Below, piece by piece: positions 1 to 8,489 of a stretch of DNA of 64,000 bases. The notes under the pieces were generated by a model. It searched no databases. It worked only from the letters and a program-made list of their open reading frames with translations, and was not told the origin of the DNA. The stretch is from Duganella alba (GTDB lineage Bacteria; Pseudomonadota; Gammaproteobacteria; Burkholderiales; Burkholderiaceae_D). A program made the translations under genes and the position numbers. Every line of letters starts with the position of its first letter. Position 1 is the first letter of the stretch. The stretch spans positions 62,001 through 126,000 of the forward strand of contig NZ_WKJN01000012.1 in NCBI RefSeq assembly GCF_009674495.1, in the 5' to 3' direction.

Positions 1-646
1 CAGCTGGCTCGCGGTGCGCCAGGATGCCTTTGCCGGGCGCCACAGCAAACAGCGCGCCGCCGCCCACCGCTGTCGCGCTGGCCGGATGACGCCGGTCGCT
101 GTCGTGCAGCCAGGTCTCGACCAGGGAAATGCCCGCATACGCAGGCTTGGCATTGGACAGGAGAGGGCGCACCTTGGACCAGGCGCCGTCCGCACCCACC
201 AGCAGGCCGCAGGTGACCGTCGCGCCGTCGGTGAAGGTCAGTTCGTGGCGGCCATCGCCGAGCGGGACGGCTTGCGCCAGTTTGCGGTTCCATTGCACCG
301 CGTCCGCCAGCAGCGATTCCAGCAGGATGCGCCGCAACTCGCCGCGCTGCACCTCGGGCCGGCCGCCGCTGCCGTAGTCCGGATCTTCGAACAACACCTT
401 GCCGTCCTGGTCGAGTACGCGCGTGGCCTGGCCGCCGGGATGGATCAGCGCCACGAATTCCTCGTACAGATTGGCCGCTTTCAGCGCCAGTTGCCCGTTG
501 TGGTCGTGAATATCGAGCATGCCGCCCTGCGCGCGGGCGTTGGGAGAGGTCTCCGCCTCGTAGACGGTGGCCGCAATGCCATGCACGTGCAGCACGCGCG
601 CCAGCGTCAGCCCGCCAAGTCCTGCGCCGATGATCGCAATATTCAT
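1..646 (-). CDS. FAD-dependent monooxygenase (TetX/PHBH-like), C-terminus outside window
   Basis: Flavoprotein monooxygenase expected to hydroxylate a small organic substrate with FAD and NAD(P)H. Reading leftwards from the ATG at 646, the first 215 residues are present. IGAGLGGL near residue 6 is the Rossmann GxGxxG loop, QRGELRR at 100-106 carries the conserved arginine region, and GADGAWSKVR at 151-160 is the DG motif that contacts FAD and NAD(P)H. AGGAA lies just upstream of the start. The gene is divergent from a TetR regulator and a perfect 17-bp palindrome lies between them, so repression by that regulator is likely. The substrate cannot be read from the sequence. TetX-like oxygenases and salicylate-hydroxylase-like proteins share these motifs. 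Confidence 0.85.
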   Translation of the reverse strand, partial: MNIAIIGAGLGGLTLARVLHVHGIAATVYEAETSPNARAQGGMLDIHDHNGQLALKAANLYEEFVALIHPGGQATRVLDQDGKVLFEDPDYGSGGRPEVQRGELRRILLESLLADAVQWNRKLAQAVPLGDGRHELTFTDGATVTCGLLVGADGAWSKVRPLLSNAKPAYAGISLVETWLHDSDRRHPASATAVGGGALFAVAPGKGILAHREPA

Positions 647-670
647 GTGATTCCTGTGGTTAAAACAATA

Positions 671-687
671 ATGGAACAATGTTCCAT
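671..687. promoter_or_regulatory. TetR operator palindrome
   Basis: ATGGAAC-AAT-GTTCCAT is a perfect inverted repeat with 7-bp arms and a 3-bp spacer. It sits between the divergent monooxygenase start (646) and the TetR start (731). Size, symmetry and location are those of a TetR-family dimer site controlling both genes. That the neighbouring TetR protein binds it is inference. Confidence 0.7.
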
Positions 688-730
688 AAGAATTTTGCGG
701 CAGCCGGTCAGTTATGTCAAGATAGCGCCC

Positions 731-1393
731 ATGGTAAAAAACACACCGCGCCGCGAGGATGCGCTGACGCGTGAGCGCATTATTGAAGAAGCGATTGCGC
801 TGCTGGACAGCAGCGGAGAGACTGGCCTGACATTTCGCGCACTGGCCGAGCGGCTCGCCACCGGCGCCGGTGCGCTTTACTGGCACATCGCCAACAAGAA
901 CGATCTGGTGACAGCTGCTTGCGACGCCATCGTGGCCCGCAGCCTGGGCGTGCAGCAGGCGGACGCGTCGCCGCAGGACATCATCCGCGTCGTGGCGCTG
1001 GAATTGTTTGATGCGATCGACGCGCATCCATGGGTAGGTCCGGCGCTGACGCGCGCGCCGTGGCAGACGCCGTTGGTGAGGATACTTGAGCGGCTAGGCC
1101 AGCAGATCCGCGCCCTCGGCATTCCGCAGGCCGAACAATTCGCCGCCGTTTCCGCGCTGCTGGGCTACATCCTCGGCGTCAGCGTGCAGAACGCAGCCAA
1201 TGCGCAGACCGGCAAGCAGCTGGGTGGTGACCGCGACGCCATTCTGGGGCAGGTGGCCGGCGCCTGGTCACAGCTCGATGCGGACGCCTATCCGTTCACC
1301 CGCAGCATCGCCACGCAGTTACGCGAGCATGATGACCGCGTGGATTTCCTGGCCGGCGTCGACCTGATCCTGCGCGGCCTTCAGCGCGGGTAG
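731..1393 (+). CDS. TetR/AcrR family transcriptional regulator
   Basis: DNA-binding repressor of 220 residues. The N-terminal helix-turn-helix spans about residues 10-60, with the typical [11 protein letters not shown] and FRALAERL...[13 protein letters not shown] segments. The rest is a helical ligand-binding domain resembling TetR_C. The ATG at 731 is chosen because it gives a normal TetR N-terminus. An in-frame ATG at 671 would place the operator inside the coding region. The gene is divergent from the flavin monooxygenase and probably represses it until a substrate-like ligand binds. Its last 13 bases overlap the end of anmK on the other strand. Confidence 0.85.
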   Translation: MVKNTPRREDALTRERIIEEAIALLDSSGETGLTFRALAERLATGAGALYWHIANKNDLVTAACDAIVARSLGVQQADASPQDIIRVVALELFDAIDAHPWVGPALTRAPWQTPLVRILERLGQQIRALGIPQAEQFAAVSALLGYILGVSVQNAANAQTGKQLGGDRDAILGQVAGAWSQLDADAYPFTRSIATQLREHDDRVDFLAGVDLILRGLQRG

Positions 1394-2478
1394 AGCGCAC
1401 CCAGCACGCGCTCGCCCTGTGCGCCGGTCACGGCCGGCAGGTTGCCCGCCAGGCGTTCGGTGAAGCGGTAACCGAGCCAGGCGAACGCCAGCGGCTCCAC
1501 GCAGTTGGGCGCAACGCCCAGCGCCTGCGTGGACGCCACCATCACCTGATTGCCCAGTTCCTTGCCCAGGGCTTCCATCAGCACGCTGTTGTAGGCGCCG
1601 CCGCCGCAGATGTAGACCGCGTCCGCAGCGCTGCCGTAGGCCTTGATGGCGTCCGCCAGCGTGACGGCGGTGTATTGCGTCAGCGTGCGCTGCACGTCTT
1701 CCGGCGCGGCTACCGCGTGCGCGGCCAGGCGCGCGTCCAGCCATTCCAGGTGGAACAGGTCGCGGCCGGTGCTTTTCGGCGCAGGCTGCGCCAGATACGG
1801 CTCCTTCAGCAGTTCCGCCAGCAGCTCGGGAATGATCTGGCCGGTCGCGGCCCAGGCGCCGTCGGCGTCGTATTCCTGCTGGCGGTGGCGGTGGATCCAG
1901 CCGTCCATCAGCACGTTGCCTGGGCCGGTGTCGAAGCCGACCACGCGGCCATCGCCGCTCAACACGCTGATGTTGGCGATGCCGCCGATATTCGCCACCA
2001 CGCGCGTCTGTCCTTCCTGATTGAACAAAGCCTGGTGGAAGGCCGGCACCAGCGGCGCACCCTGGCCGCCGGCGGCCACATCGCGGCTGCGGAAATCCGC
2101 GATCACGTCGATGCCGCATAGTTCTGCCAGCAGGGCGGGGTTGTTGGTCTGGCGCGTGAAGCCCAGTTCGGGGCGGTGGCGGATGGTCTGGCCATGCACG
2201 GCCACAGCGCGGATCTCCTGCGGCGTGCGGCCTGTGGTGCGCAGCAGCTCGGCCACGCATTGCGCATAGTGCTGCGCCAGCTGGTTGGCGGCCAGCGCCT
2301 CGCGCTCGATCTCGTTGTGGCCGGCGGCCTGCAAGGCCATCAGGTCGGCGCGCAGCGAAGGCGGGAAGCTGATGTAGGCCGCGCCGAGGGTGGTGGTGGC
2401 GTCGCCGTCAAACTGCGCCAATGCGCCGTCTACGCCGTCCAGGCTGGTGCCGGACATTAAGCCGATATACAAAGTCAT
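1381..2478 (-). CDS. anmK: Anhydro-N-acetylmuramic acid kinase
   Basis: Cytoplasmic kinase that phosphorylates and opens 1,6-anhydro-MurNAc, feeding recovered cell-wall sugar into the MurNAc-6-P to GlcNAc-6-P pathway. The protein is 365 residues, normal for the family. It begins [20 protein letters not shown], the ATP-binding signature of AnmK, and has the ASKHA-fold segments [12 protein letters not shown] and [14 protein letters not shown]. The ATG at 2478 has GAGGG 7-8 nt upstream, while longer reading of the frame gives a non-conserved leader. It is convergent with the TetR gene, overlapping by 13 bp. The neighbouring M23 murein peptidase also concerns peptidoglycan turnover. Confidence 0.95.
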   Translation of the reverse strand: MTLYIGLMSGTSLDGVDGALAQFDGDATTTLGAAYISFPPSLRADLMALQAAGHNEIEREALAANQLAQHYAQCVAELLRTTGRTPQEIRAVAVHGQTIRHRPELGFTRQTNNPALLAELCGIDVIADFRSRDVAAGGQGAPLVPAFHQALFNQEGQTRVVANIGGIANISVLSGDGRVVGFDTGPGNVLMDGWIHRHRQQEYDADGAWAATGQIIPELLAELLKEPYLAQPAPKSTGRDLFHLEWLDARLAAHAVAAPEDVQRTLTQYTAVTLADAIKAYGSAADAVYICGGGAYNSVLMEALGKELGNQVMVASTQALGVAPNCVEPLAFAWLGYRFTERLAGNLPAVTGAQGERVLGALYPR

Positions 2479-2540
2479 ACGTGCCCTCGTGATGTGTGGG
2501 GTGTCGCACAGAGAAAGCGACCTCAAGAGCGCATCATAAT

Positions 2541-2570
2541 AAAAAAACAGGCCGACTAAGCGGCCTGTTT
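2541..2570 (-). terminator. Rho-independent terminator of the M23 peptidase gene
   Basis: AAACAGGCCG and CGGCCTGTTT form a perfect 10-bp stem with a 6-nt loop (ACTAAG), directly after the M23 stop codon. On the minus strand the stem runs into a run of seven T. The leading A run could make it weakly active for plus-strand transcripts too. Confidence 0.85.
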
Positions 2571-2580
2571 TGTAGAGAGT

Positions 2581-3975
2581 TTATTTCGACGCGACTGACG
2601 CCATACGGGTATTCCCGCCGGCTCCTGCTGGCCGCAGCAAAGCGAAGCGGTGGGTCATATCGTTGGCGTAGACCTTGAAGCGGCCCATTTCGGCGGCGGT
2701 CAGCGGCGCTTGTGCTTGCACGTTCATCTTGCTTGGGTCCTTGGCTTCGCCAGCCACGCGGAACTCGTAGTGCAAGTGCGCGCCGGTCGACCAGCCGGTG
2801 GTGCCGACGTAGCCTATCACATCGCCCTGGCTGACCTTGGCGCCTTTTTTGATGCCCGTGCCGAAGCGGCTCATGTGGGCGTAGGCGGTGGTGTAGTTGT
2901 TCCAGTGCTTGATGACGACGAAATTGCCGTAGCCGTTCTGGGTGCCGGCGAAGTCGATGGTGCCGTCGCCCGCCGCGCGAATCGGGGTGCCGGTCGGCGC
3001 CGGGAAGTCGATACCTTTGTGCTGTTTCCACTGGCCGGAAATCGGATGCACGCGCATCGAGAAACCGGACGAAATACGCGAGAATTCCACCGGCGATTTC
3101 AGGAAGGCTTTTTTCAGCGATTTGCCGTCGAAGCTGTAGTAGCCGCCGCCTTGCTTGCTCTGCGGATCTTCAAACCATACCGATTGATAAGTCGTGCCCT
3201 TGTTGGTCAGTTCGCCTGCCAGCACACGGCCCGCACGTACAAACTCTCCATCCTGCCAGAACGTTTCGTAGACCACGTTGAAGCTGTCGCCGCGTTTCAG
3301 GTCGCCGCGGAAGTCGACGTTGGTCGAGAACATCTCGATGATCTGCTTGACGATGTTGTCCGGCAGCTTGGCGCCGTCTTCGCTGGAGTCGGTTGCAGCG
3401 TACAAGGTCGAGGTGATGTTACGGGCATGCATTTCCACGCGGCGTTCCAGCTTGGCTGGTTCGGCGATGGCGACAAAGCCTTCGCCCTGGCGGGTAATCT
3501 TGATGTTGGTGACCGGATCGTCCTTGCCGTCGACCACGGTGGCGCGCAGCCACTGCAGGTTGCCTTCGTCGTCGGTCTGCGCTTGCACGCGCTTGCCGGT
3601 CTTCAGCTGCATGACGCCTTTCGCGACTTTATCTTTTTTGATAAAGTTCTCGGCCTTGTCGTCGTCCACACCCAGACGTGTCAGCAACGTTGCCAGGGTA
3701 TCGCCAGCGCGGATTTTTTCCTCGTGGACGAAGTGGGCGTTAGAAGATTGTTGTTCCAGAGTGTTGATCTGCGTGCTCAGGTCCGGTGCAACCACGGCTT
3801 CCTGTACAGTTTTCACCGGCAGATCGGACGCGTCAGGCGCGAGCGGAGCCACGCCGGCGGCGCCAAAAGCAACAACTGCAAGTGACAATGCAGACGCGCT
3901 GATGATGCGCGCCTTGCGCGTAGAACCTAGCAGACTGAACAAGCGTGAGCTTGTGAATTTATGTATTTGGTTCAT
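2581..3975 (-). CDS. M23 family murein endopeptidase (MepM/YebA-like)
   Basis: Periplasmic or membrane-anchored zinc metallopeptidase expected to cut peptide cross-links in peptidoglycan. It is 464 residues. A hydrophobic stretch at about 25-45 is a signal anchor. Residues about 70-130 form a LysM/OapA-like region beginning EEKIRAGDTLATLL. The LytM domain near residues 310-420 has all zinc ligands: HKGIDFP (HxxxD) and HLHYEF (HxH). Domain order matches E. coli MepM. It is divergent from tyrS and followed by a strong terminator, so it is probably monocistronic. Confidence 0.92.
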   Translation of the reverse strand: MNQIHKFTSSRLFSLLGSTRKARIISASALSLAVVAFGAAGVAPLAPDASDLPVKTVQEAVVAPDLSTQINTLEQQSSNAHFVHEEKIRAGDTLATLLTRLGVDDDKAENFIKKDKVAKGVMQLKTGKRVQAQTDDEGNLQWLRATVVDGKDDPVTNIKITRQGEGFVAIAEPAKLERRVEMHARNITSTLYAATDSSEDGAKLPDNIVKQIIEMFSTNVDFRGDLKRGDSFNVVYETFWQDGEFVRAGRVLAGELTNKGTTYQSVWFEDPQSKQGGGYYSFDGKSLKKAFLKSPVEFSRISSGFSMRVHPISGQWKQHKGIDFPAPTGTPIRAAGDGTIDFAGTQNGYGNFVVIKHWNNYTTAYAHMSRFGTGIKKGAKVSQGDVIGYVGTTGWSTGAHLHYEFRVAGEAKDPSKMNVQAQAPLTAAEMGRFKVYANDMTHRFALLRPAGAGGNTRMASVASK

Positions 3976-4076
3976 GCAATCAGTTAAAATTTGCCGCTTG
4001 AACTATTCAGGAACGTTTTATTTCTTCTAATTATGTGTTTTGTTAGTTTTCATGCGGCAAGATTGATGGATCGAGG

Positions 4077-4082
4077 ATTATA
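4077..4082 (-). promoter_or_regulatory. Extended -10 promoter for the M23 peptidase gene
   Basis: Read on the minus strand, TGTTATAAT is a perfect TATAAT preceded by TGn, an extended -10. It lies about 100 nt before the M23 start. No good -35 hexamer is visible, which fits an extended -10 promoter. The assignment is by eye only. Confidence 0.45.
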
Positions 4083-4134
4083 ACAAACTCCTGAAGCTGA
4101 CTACCTTTTTCTGAAAAATACGCTTAAATAAATT

Positions 4135-5388
4135 ATGACTACTCCTTCTTCGATACCGCCGGCTCCCTCTAAAGCGTTGCCATTGTCCGACAACGTACAA
4201 GAGGCCCTCGCCATCACCAAACGCGGTGTCGACGAGTTGCTGATTGAAAGCGAGTTCGCCCAAAAGCTGGCGCGCTCCGAACAAAGCGGCGTTCCGCTGC
4301 GCATCAAGTTGGGCCTGGACCCCACCGCGCCGGACCTGCACCTGGGCCACACCGTGGTGCTGAACAAGATGCGCCAGCTGCAAGACCTCGGCCACCAGGT
4401 GATCTTCCTGATCGGCGACTTCACGTCGATGATCGGCGACCCGTCCGGCCGCAACGCCACCCGTCCGCCGCTGACCAAGGAACAGGTCGAGCAGAACGCG
4501 ATGACTTACTTCAAGCAAGCCTCGCTGGTGCTGGATCCGGCCAAGACCGAAATCCGCTACAACTCCGAATGGTGCGACCCGCTGGGCGCGCGCGGCATGA
4601 TCCAGCTGGCCTCCCGCTACACCGTGGCGCGCATGATGGAGCGCGACGATTTCACCAAACGCTTTAAAAATGGCACGCCGATCGCCGTGCACGAATTCCT
4701 GTACCCGCTGATGCAGGGTTACGACTCGGTGGCGCTGAAGTCCGACCTGGAACTGGGCGGCACCGACCAGAAATTCAATCTGCTGGTTGGCCGCGAACTG
4801 CAAAAGGACTACGGCCAGGAACCTCAGTGTATTTTGACCATGCCGCTGCTGGAAGGTTTGGACGGCGTTGAAAAAATGTCCAAGTCGAAGAACAACTACA
4901 TCGGCATCACCGAGCCGGGCAATACCATGTTCGCCAAGATCATGAGCATTTCCGACGACATGATGTGGAAGTACTTCAATCTGCTGTCGTTCCGTTCGAT
5001 CGCCGATGTGGCGGCCTTGAAGGCGGAAGTGGCAGGCGGCAAGAACCCGCGCGACGCCAAAGTGGCGATCGCCCAGGAAATCGTGGCGCGCTTCCACTCG
5101 CAGCAGGCGGCGGAAGATGCGCTGGCCGACTTCGTCAACCGCTCGAAAGGCGGCATCCCGGACGACGTGCCGGAAGTGTCGCTGAGCGGCGCGCCGCTGG
5201 GCATCCCGCAACTGCTGAAGGCGGCCGGCCTGTGCCCATCGACGTCGGAAGCGATGCGCATGATCGACCAGGGCGGCGTGCGCCTGGACGGCACGGTGCT
5301 GAGCGACAAGGCGCTGAAGATTGACGCCGGCACTTTCGTGCTGCAAGTCGGCAAGCGCAAGTTCGCCCGCGTGACGCTGAGCGCATGA
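4135..5388 (+). CDS. tyrS: Tyrosyl-tRNA synthetase
   Basis: Class Ic aminoacyl-tRNA synthetase charging tRNA-Tyr. It is 417 residues. HLGH at 69-72 is the HIGH signature and KMSKS at 247-251 is exact. The last 65 residues form an S4 RNA-binding domain ([15 protein letters not shown]). The start is the first ATG of the frame, with no clear Shine-Dalgarno sequence, so the true start could lie slightly downstream. The stop overlaps the dtd start (ATGA), linking charging of tRNA-Tyr to removal of D-Tyr from it. Confidence 0.96.
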   Translation: MTTPSSIPPAPSKALPLSDNVQEALAITKRGVDELLIESEFAQKLARSEQSGVPLRIKLGLDPTAPDLHLGHTVVLNKMRQLQDLGHQVIFLIGDFTSMIGDPSGRNATRPPLTKEQVEQNAMTYFKQASLVLDPAKTEIRYNSEWCDPLGARGMIQLASRYTVARMMERDDFTKRFKNGTPIAVHEFLYPLMQGYDSVALKSDLELGGTDQKFNLLVGRELQKDYGQEPQCILTMPLLEGLDGVEKMSKSKNNYIGITEPGNTMFAKIMSISDDMMWKYFNLLSFRSIADVAALKAEVAGGKNPRDAKVAIAQEIVARFHSQQAAEDALADFVNRSKGGIPDDVPEVSLSGAPLGIPQLLKAAGLCPSTSEAMRMIDQGGVRLDGTVLSDKALKIDAGTFVLQVGKRKFARVTLSA

Positions 5389-5831
5389 TCGCCCTGCTGC
5401 AACGCGTGAGCAGCGCCAGCGTGGTGGTGGAGGGCGCCACCATCGGCGCCATCGACGCCGGCCTGATGGTGCTGGTCTGCGCCGAGCGCAACGATACGGA
5501 AAAGGATGCCGACACGCTGCTGGCGAAGCTGCTCGGTTACCGCGTGTTCGCCGACGATGCCGGCAAGATGAACCGCAGTGTCACCGATACCCAGGGCGGC
5601 CTGCTGCTGGTGCCGCAGTTCACGCTGGCGGCGGACACCAAGTCCGGCACCCGGCCGTCGTTCACGCCGGCGGCCGCGCCGGCCGACGGTCTGCGTCTGT
5701 TCAGCTATTTTGTCGAACAGGCGCGCTTGAAACATGTCAAAGTGGAAACGGGCCAGTTTGGCGCCGACATGAAAGTGTCGCTGACCAACGATGGCCCGGT
5801 CACCTTCTGGCTGCAAACCAACGCCAAGTAA
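5385..5831 (+). CDS. dtd: D-aminoacyl-tRNA deacylase
   Basis: Hydrolyses D-aminoacyl-tRNAs such as D-Tyr-tRNA-Tyr in the cytoplasm. At 148 residues it is standard length. Family marks are PQFTLAA at 77-83 (the SQFTL block), GTRPSFT at 88-94 and the Gly-cisPro motif within NDGPVT at 135-140. The start codon overlaps the tyrS stop by 4 nt and the next gene begins directly after its stop, so it is translated within the tyrS operon. Confidence 0.95.
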   Translation: MIALLQRVSSASVVVEGATIGAIDAGLMVLVCAERNDTEKDADTLLAKLLGYRVFADDAGKMNRSVTDTQGGLLLVPQFTLAADTKSGTRPSFTPAAAPADGLRLFSYFVEQARLKHVKVETGQFGADMKVSLTNDGPVTFWLQTNAK

Positions 5832-6278
5832 ATGAAGCTGACCAGCGACACCTTTCGCAACCGCGCCGCCATTCCGGCGGCGTGTGCCTTTGTGGCCGGC
5901 GGCAACCGCAATCCGCAGTTGCGCTGGAGCGAGGTGCCTGCCGGCGTGGCGTCGCTGGTGGTGCTGTGCATGCTGGGCGATGCGCCGGACGGCGATGTAT
6001 TCCACTGGAGCGCGGTGGATATTCCGCCGTCGCAGACGGCAATTGCCGAAGGCGGCAGCGGTGTGCTGAGGCAGGGCCTGAACGACTTCGGCGAGGTCGG
6101 GTATCATGGCCCCTTGCCGGTGCGGAATGAAACGCACCATTATATTTTTCGCATCTACGCGCTCGACGTGGCGCGGCTGGAACTGCCGGCGCGCTTCAGC
6201 TGTGCCGATGTATTGAACGCCATGTATGGCCATATCGTCGACGAAGCACAGCTGATCGGCACTTATACACACATATGA
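5832..6278 (+). CDS. YbhB/YbcL family PEBP-like protein
   Basis: Phosphatidylethanolamine-binding-protein fold (Raf-kinase-inhibitor-like), 148 residues, without a signal peptide and so cytoplasmic. Seen blocks are GNRNPQLRWSEVP, CMLGDAPDG.VFHWSAVDIPP and GYHGPLP followed by HHYIFRIYAL, which form the anion-binding pocket in this family. The biochemical role in bacteria is unknown. It starts directly after the dtd stop and its own stop overlaps the next gene (ATGA), so it is co-translated with tyrS-dtd. Confidence 0.88.
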   Translation: MKLTSDTFRNRAAIPAACAFVAGGNRNPQLRWSEVPAGVASLVVLCMLGDAPDGDVFHWSAVDIPPSQTAIAEGGSGVLRQGLNDFGEVGYHGPLPVRNETHHYIFRIYALDVARLELPARFSCADVLNAMYGHIVDEAQLIGTYTHI

Positions 6279-6925
6279 CTGACACCACCATTCTGCTGAT
6301 CCGCCATGGCGAGACGGCCTGGAACGCCGTGCGCCGCCTGCAAGGCCACATCGATATCCCGCTCAACGAAGAGGGCGAACGCCAGGCTGCCGCGCTGGCG
6401 CGCGCGCTGTCCGCCGAAAAGATCGACGCCGTGGTCTCCAGCGACCTGCAACGCGCCATGCAGACCGCGCAGGCGGTGGCCGCGCAGCATGCCGGCATCA
6501 TGCTGCAAACCGACGCCCAGCTGCGCGAGCGTGCCTACGGCGTGTTCGAAGGCATGTTGTACCAGGACATCCAGGACGAATACCCGGCCGACTTCACGCT
6601 GTGGCAGGCGCGCGATATCGACGCCGTGATGCCGCACGGCGAGCGCATGGCGGAAAGCTTCCGCCAGTTTTTCGACCGCGTCATCGGCGCGCTGCGCCAG
6701 GTGGCGGCGCAGCATCCGGGCCAGACGGTGGCCGTGGTCGCCCATGGCGGCGTGCTGGAATGCGCCTACCGCGAGGCGCGCGGCATCCAGCTCGACAGTC
6801 CGCGCGACTTCCAGGTCAAGAACGCCAGCGTCAACCGCTTCACTGTCGAGGGCGGCAAGTTGGTGCTCACTAGCTGGGGCGAGGTGGACCACCTTGCACC
6901 GGCTGCCATGGACGACGTCATCTAA
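6275..6925 (+). CDS. Histidine phosphatase family protein (phosphoglycerate-mutase-like)
   Basis: Phosphohistidine phosphatase fold, 216 residues. IRHGETAWN at about 9-17 contains the catalytic RHG histidine, and the second histidine lies in VVAHGGVLECAYR. The sequence resembles GpmB/CobC-type phosphatases. The substrate is not evident, because members act on phosphoglycerate, alpha-ribazole phosphate or other small phosphomonoesters. It overlaps the preceding PEBP gene by 4 nt and is the last gene of the tyrS run. Confidence 0.9.
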   Translation: MTDTTILLIRHGETAWNAVRRLQGHIDIPLNEEGERQAAALARALSAEKIDAVVSSDLQRAMQTAQAVAAQHAGIMLQTDAQLRERAYGVFEGMLYQDIQDEYPADFTLWQARDIDAVMPHGERMAESFRQFFDRVIGALRQVAAQHPGQTVAVVAHGGVLECAYREARGIQLDSPRDFQVKNASVNRFTVEGGKLVLTSWGEVDHLAPAAMDDVI

Positions 6926-7044
6926 GCGGCGTTTATAAAGTCAAGACTGCACATTTGCCGAATTCATAAAAAATAGTGCTTATTATTTGAGCAGGGCTTC
7001 GGTTAAAATAGAAGGTTCCTTCTCCCGACATTCAGGTATCGTCA

Positions 7045-8061
7045 GTGCAAATCGGCCCTCATTTACTGCGCAACAACGTTTTTGTCGCTCCCATGGCGGG
7101 GGTGACGGATCGTCCTTTCCGCCAGCTGTGCAAGGAGCTGGGCGCGGGTTATGCGGTGTCTGAAATGGCGGCCTCCAATCCGCGCCTGTGGGCCACGGAA
7201 AAGAGTTCGCGCCGCACCGACCACACCGGCGAGATGGAGCCGAAGGCGGTGCAGATCGCCGGCGCCGACCCGCAGGATCTGGCCGATTGCGCCCGCTTCA
7301 ACGTCGAGCGCGGCGCGCAGATCATCGATATCAACATGGGCTGCCCGGTCAAGAAGGTGTGCAACGCCTGGTGCGGCTCGGCCCTGTTGCAGGACGAAGA
7401 GCTGGTCAAGCGCATCGTCGATGCGGTGGTGGGCGCGGTCGACGTGCCGGTCACGCTGAAATTCCGCACCGGCTGGGACCGCGAGAACAAGAACGCGCTG
7501 AACATCGCGCGCATCGCCGAGGACGCCGGTATCGCCATGCTGACCCTGCATGGCCGCACCCGCGCCGACGGCTACAAGGGTGACGCCGAGTACGACACCA
7601 TTGCCGCCGTCAAGAAATCGGTTTCAATTCCAGTCGTGGCCAACGGCGACATCACGTCGCCGGAAAAAGCCAGATTCGTGCTGGACTACACCGGCGCCGA
7701 CGCCGTCATGGTGGGCCGCGCCGCGCAGGGCCGTCCGTGGATTTTCCGCGAGATCGACCATTACCTGCGCACCGGCAAGCATCTGCCGGCGCCGTATGTC
7801 GACGAAGTGCGCGCGCTGATGGATGAGCACCTGCGCGGCCACTACGCCTTCTACGGCGATTATCTCGGTGTGCGCACGGCGCGCAAGCACATCGGCTGGT
7901 ATGTGCGCGACCTCCAGGGCGGCGAAGAGTTCCGGCAGAAAATGAACCTGCTGGAATCCGTCGAAGAACAGTTGCTTGCCGTAGACCAATTCTTTGAATC
8001 CCAGTGGACCTACGGCGAACGGTTACAATACCGCCTCGCTGAAGATTTGCAGGCAGCCTGA
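7045..8061 (+). CDS. dusB: tRNA-dihydrouridine synthase B
   Basis: FMN enzyme that reduces specific uridines in tRNA D-loops with NADPH. It is 338 residues. VAPMAGVTDRPFR at 14-26 is the FMN-binding start of the TIM barrel, INMGCPVKKV at 97-106 carries the catalytic Cys100, and GRAAQGRPWIF is the C-terminal phosphate-binding motif. The start is GTG at 7045 with CAGG 8 nt upstream. It lies upstream of fis, the conserved dusB-fis operon of gammaproteobacteria and betaproteobacteria. Confidence 0.95.
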   Translation: MQIGPHLLRNNVFVAPMAGVTDRPFRQLCKELGAGYAVSEMAASNPRLWATEKSSRRTDHTGEMEPKAVQIAGADPQDLADCARFNVERGAQIIDINMGCPVKKVCNAWCGSALLQDEELVKRIVDAVVGAVDVPVTLKFRTGWDRENKNALNIARIAEDAGIAMLTLHGRTRADGYKGDAEYDTIAAVKKSVSIPVVANGDITSPEKARFVLDYTGADAVMVGRAAQGRPWIFREIDHYLRTGKHLPAPYVDEVRALMDEHLRGHYAFYGDYLGVRTARKHIGWYVRDLQGGEEFRQKMNLLESVEEQLLAVDQFFESQWTYGERLQYRLAEDLQAA

Positions 8062-8171
8062 ACGGCTCCGAGAGTATAAAAAAGTCACATCATCAGAAGG
8101 GTAAACGTTTCCAGTCACAAGCCGGATCGATTTACCAGCGTCAACAGATTAATTAGCCGAACGACAAGAAA

Positions 8172-8405
8172 ATGAGCAAAGAAAGTATCCAGGAAGTAGT
8201 CCAGAAAAGTCTCGAAGAATACTTCGCCGACCTGGGCGAGCAACAGGCATCGAACATCTACGACATGGTTGTGCTGACCGTTGAAAAACCGATACTGGAA
8301 GTGGTCATGACCCGTGCCGACGGCAATCAGTCGCACGCCGCGCAGATGCTGGGCATCAACCGCAATACCTTGCGCAAGAAATTACAGGAACACGGCCTGC
8401 TGTAA
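8172..8405 (+). CDS. fis: DNA-binding protein Fis
   Basis: Nucleoid-associated protein of 77 residues that bends DNA, affects rRNA transcription and recombination, and acts as a dimer. The C-terminal helix-turn-helix is clear (SHAAQMLGINRNTLRKKLQE, about 54-73). Beta-proteobacterial Fis is shorter at the N-terminus than the 98-residue E. coli protein, as here. It follows dusB after 110 nt and purH follows after 84 nt. Confidence 0.95.
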   Translation: MSKESIQEVVQKSLEEYFADLGEQQASNIYDMVVLTVEKPILEVVMTRADGNQSHAAQMLGINRNTLRKKLQEHGLL

Positions 8406-8489
8406 AAGCGCCCGTTCTATCCGGCATGAAGTGGCTGGGGACAGCCGCTGTTGCTGACCGAATATTTAACCACCTCGCCTTTCATCGCC

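Noticed and set aside
14..730. In-frame upstream extension of the TetR regulator to position 14
   Set aside because: It runs antisense through the flavin monooxygenase and across the operator. The protein from 731 is already full-length for the family.
8451..8489. TTG start 13 codons upstream for purH
   Set aside because: The ATG at 8490 gives the conserved PurH N-terminus and the extra residues match nothing known to me.
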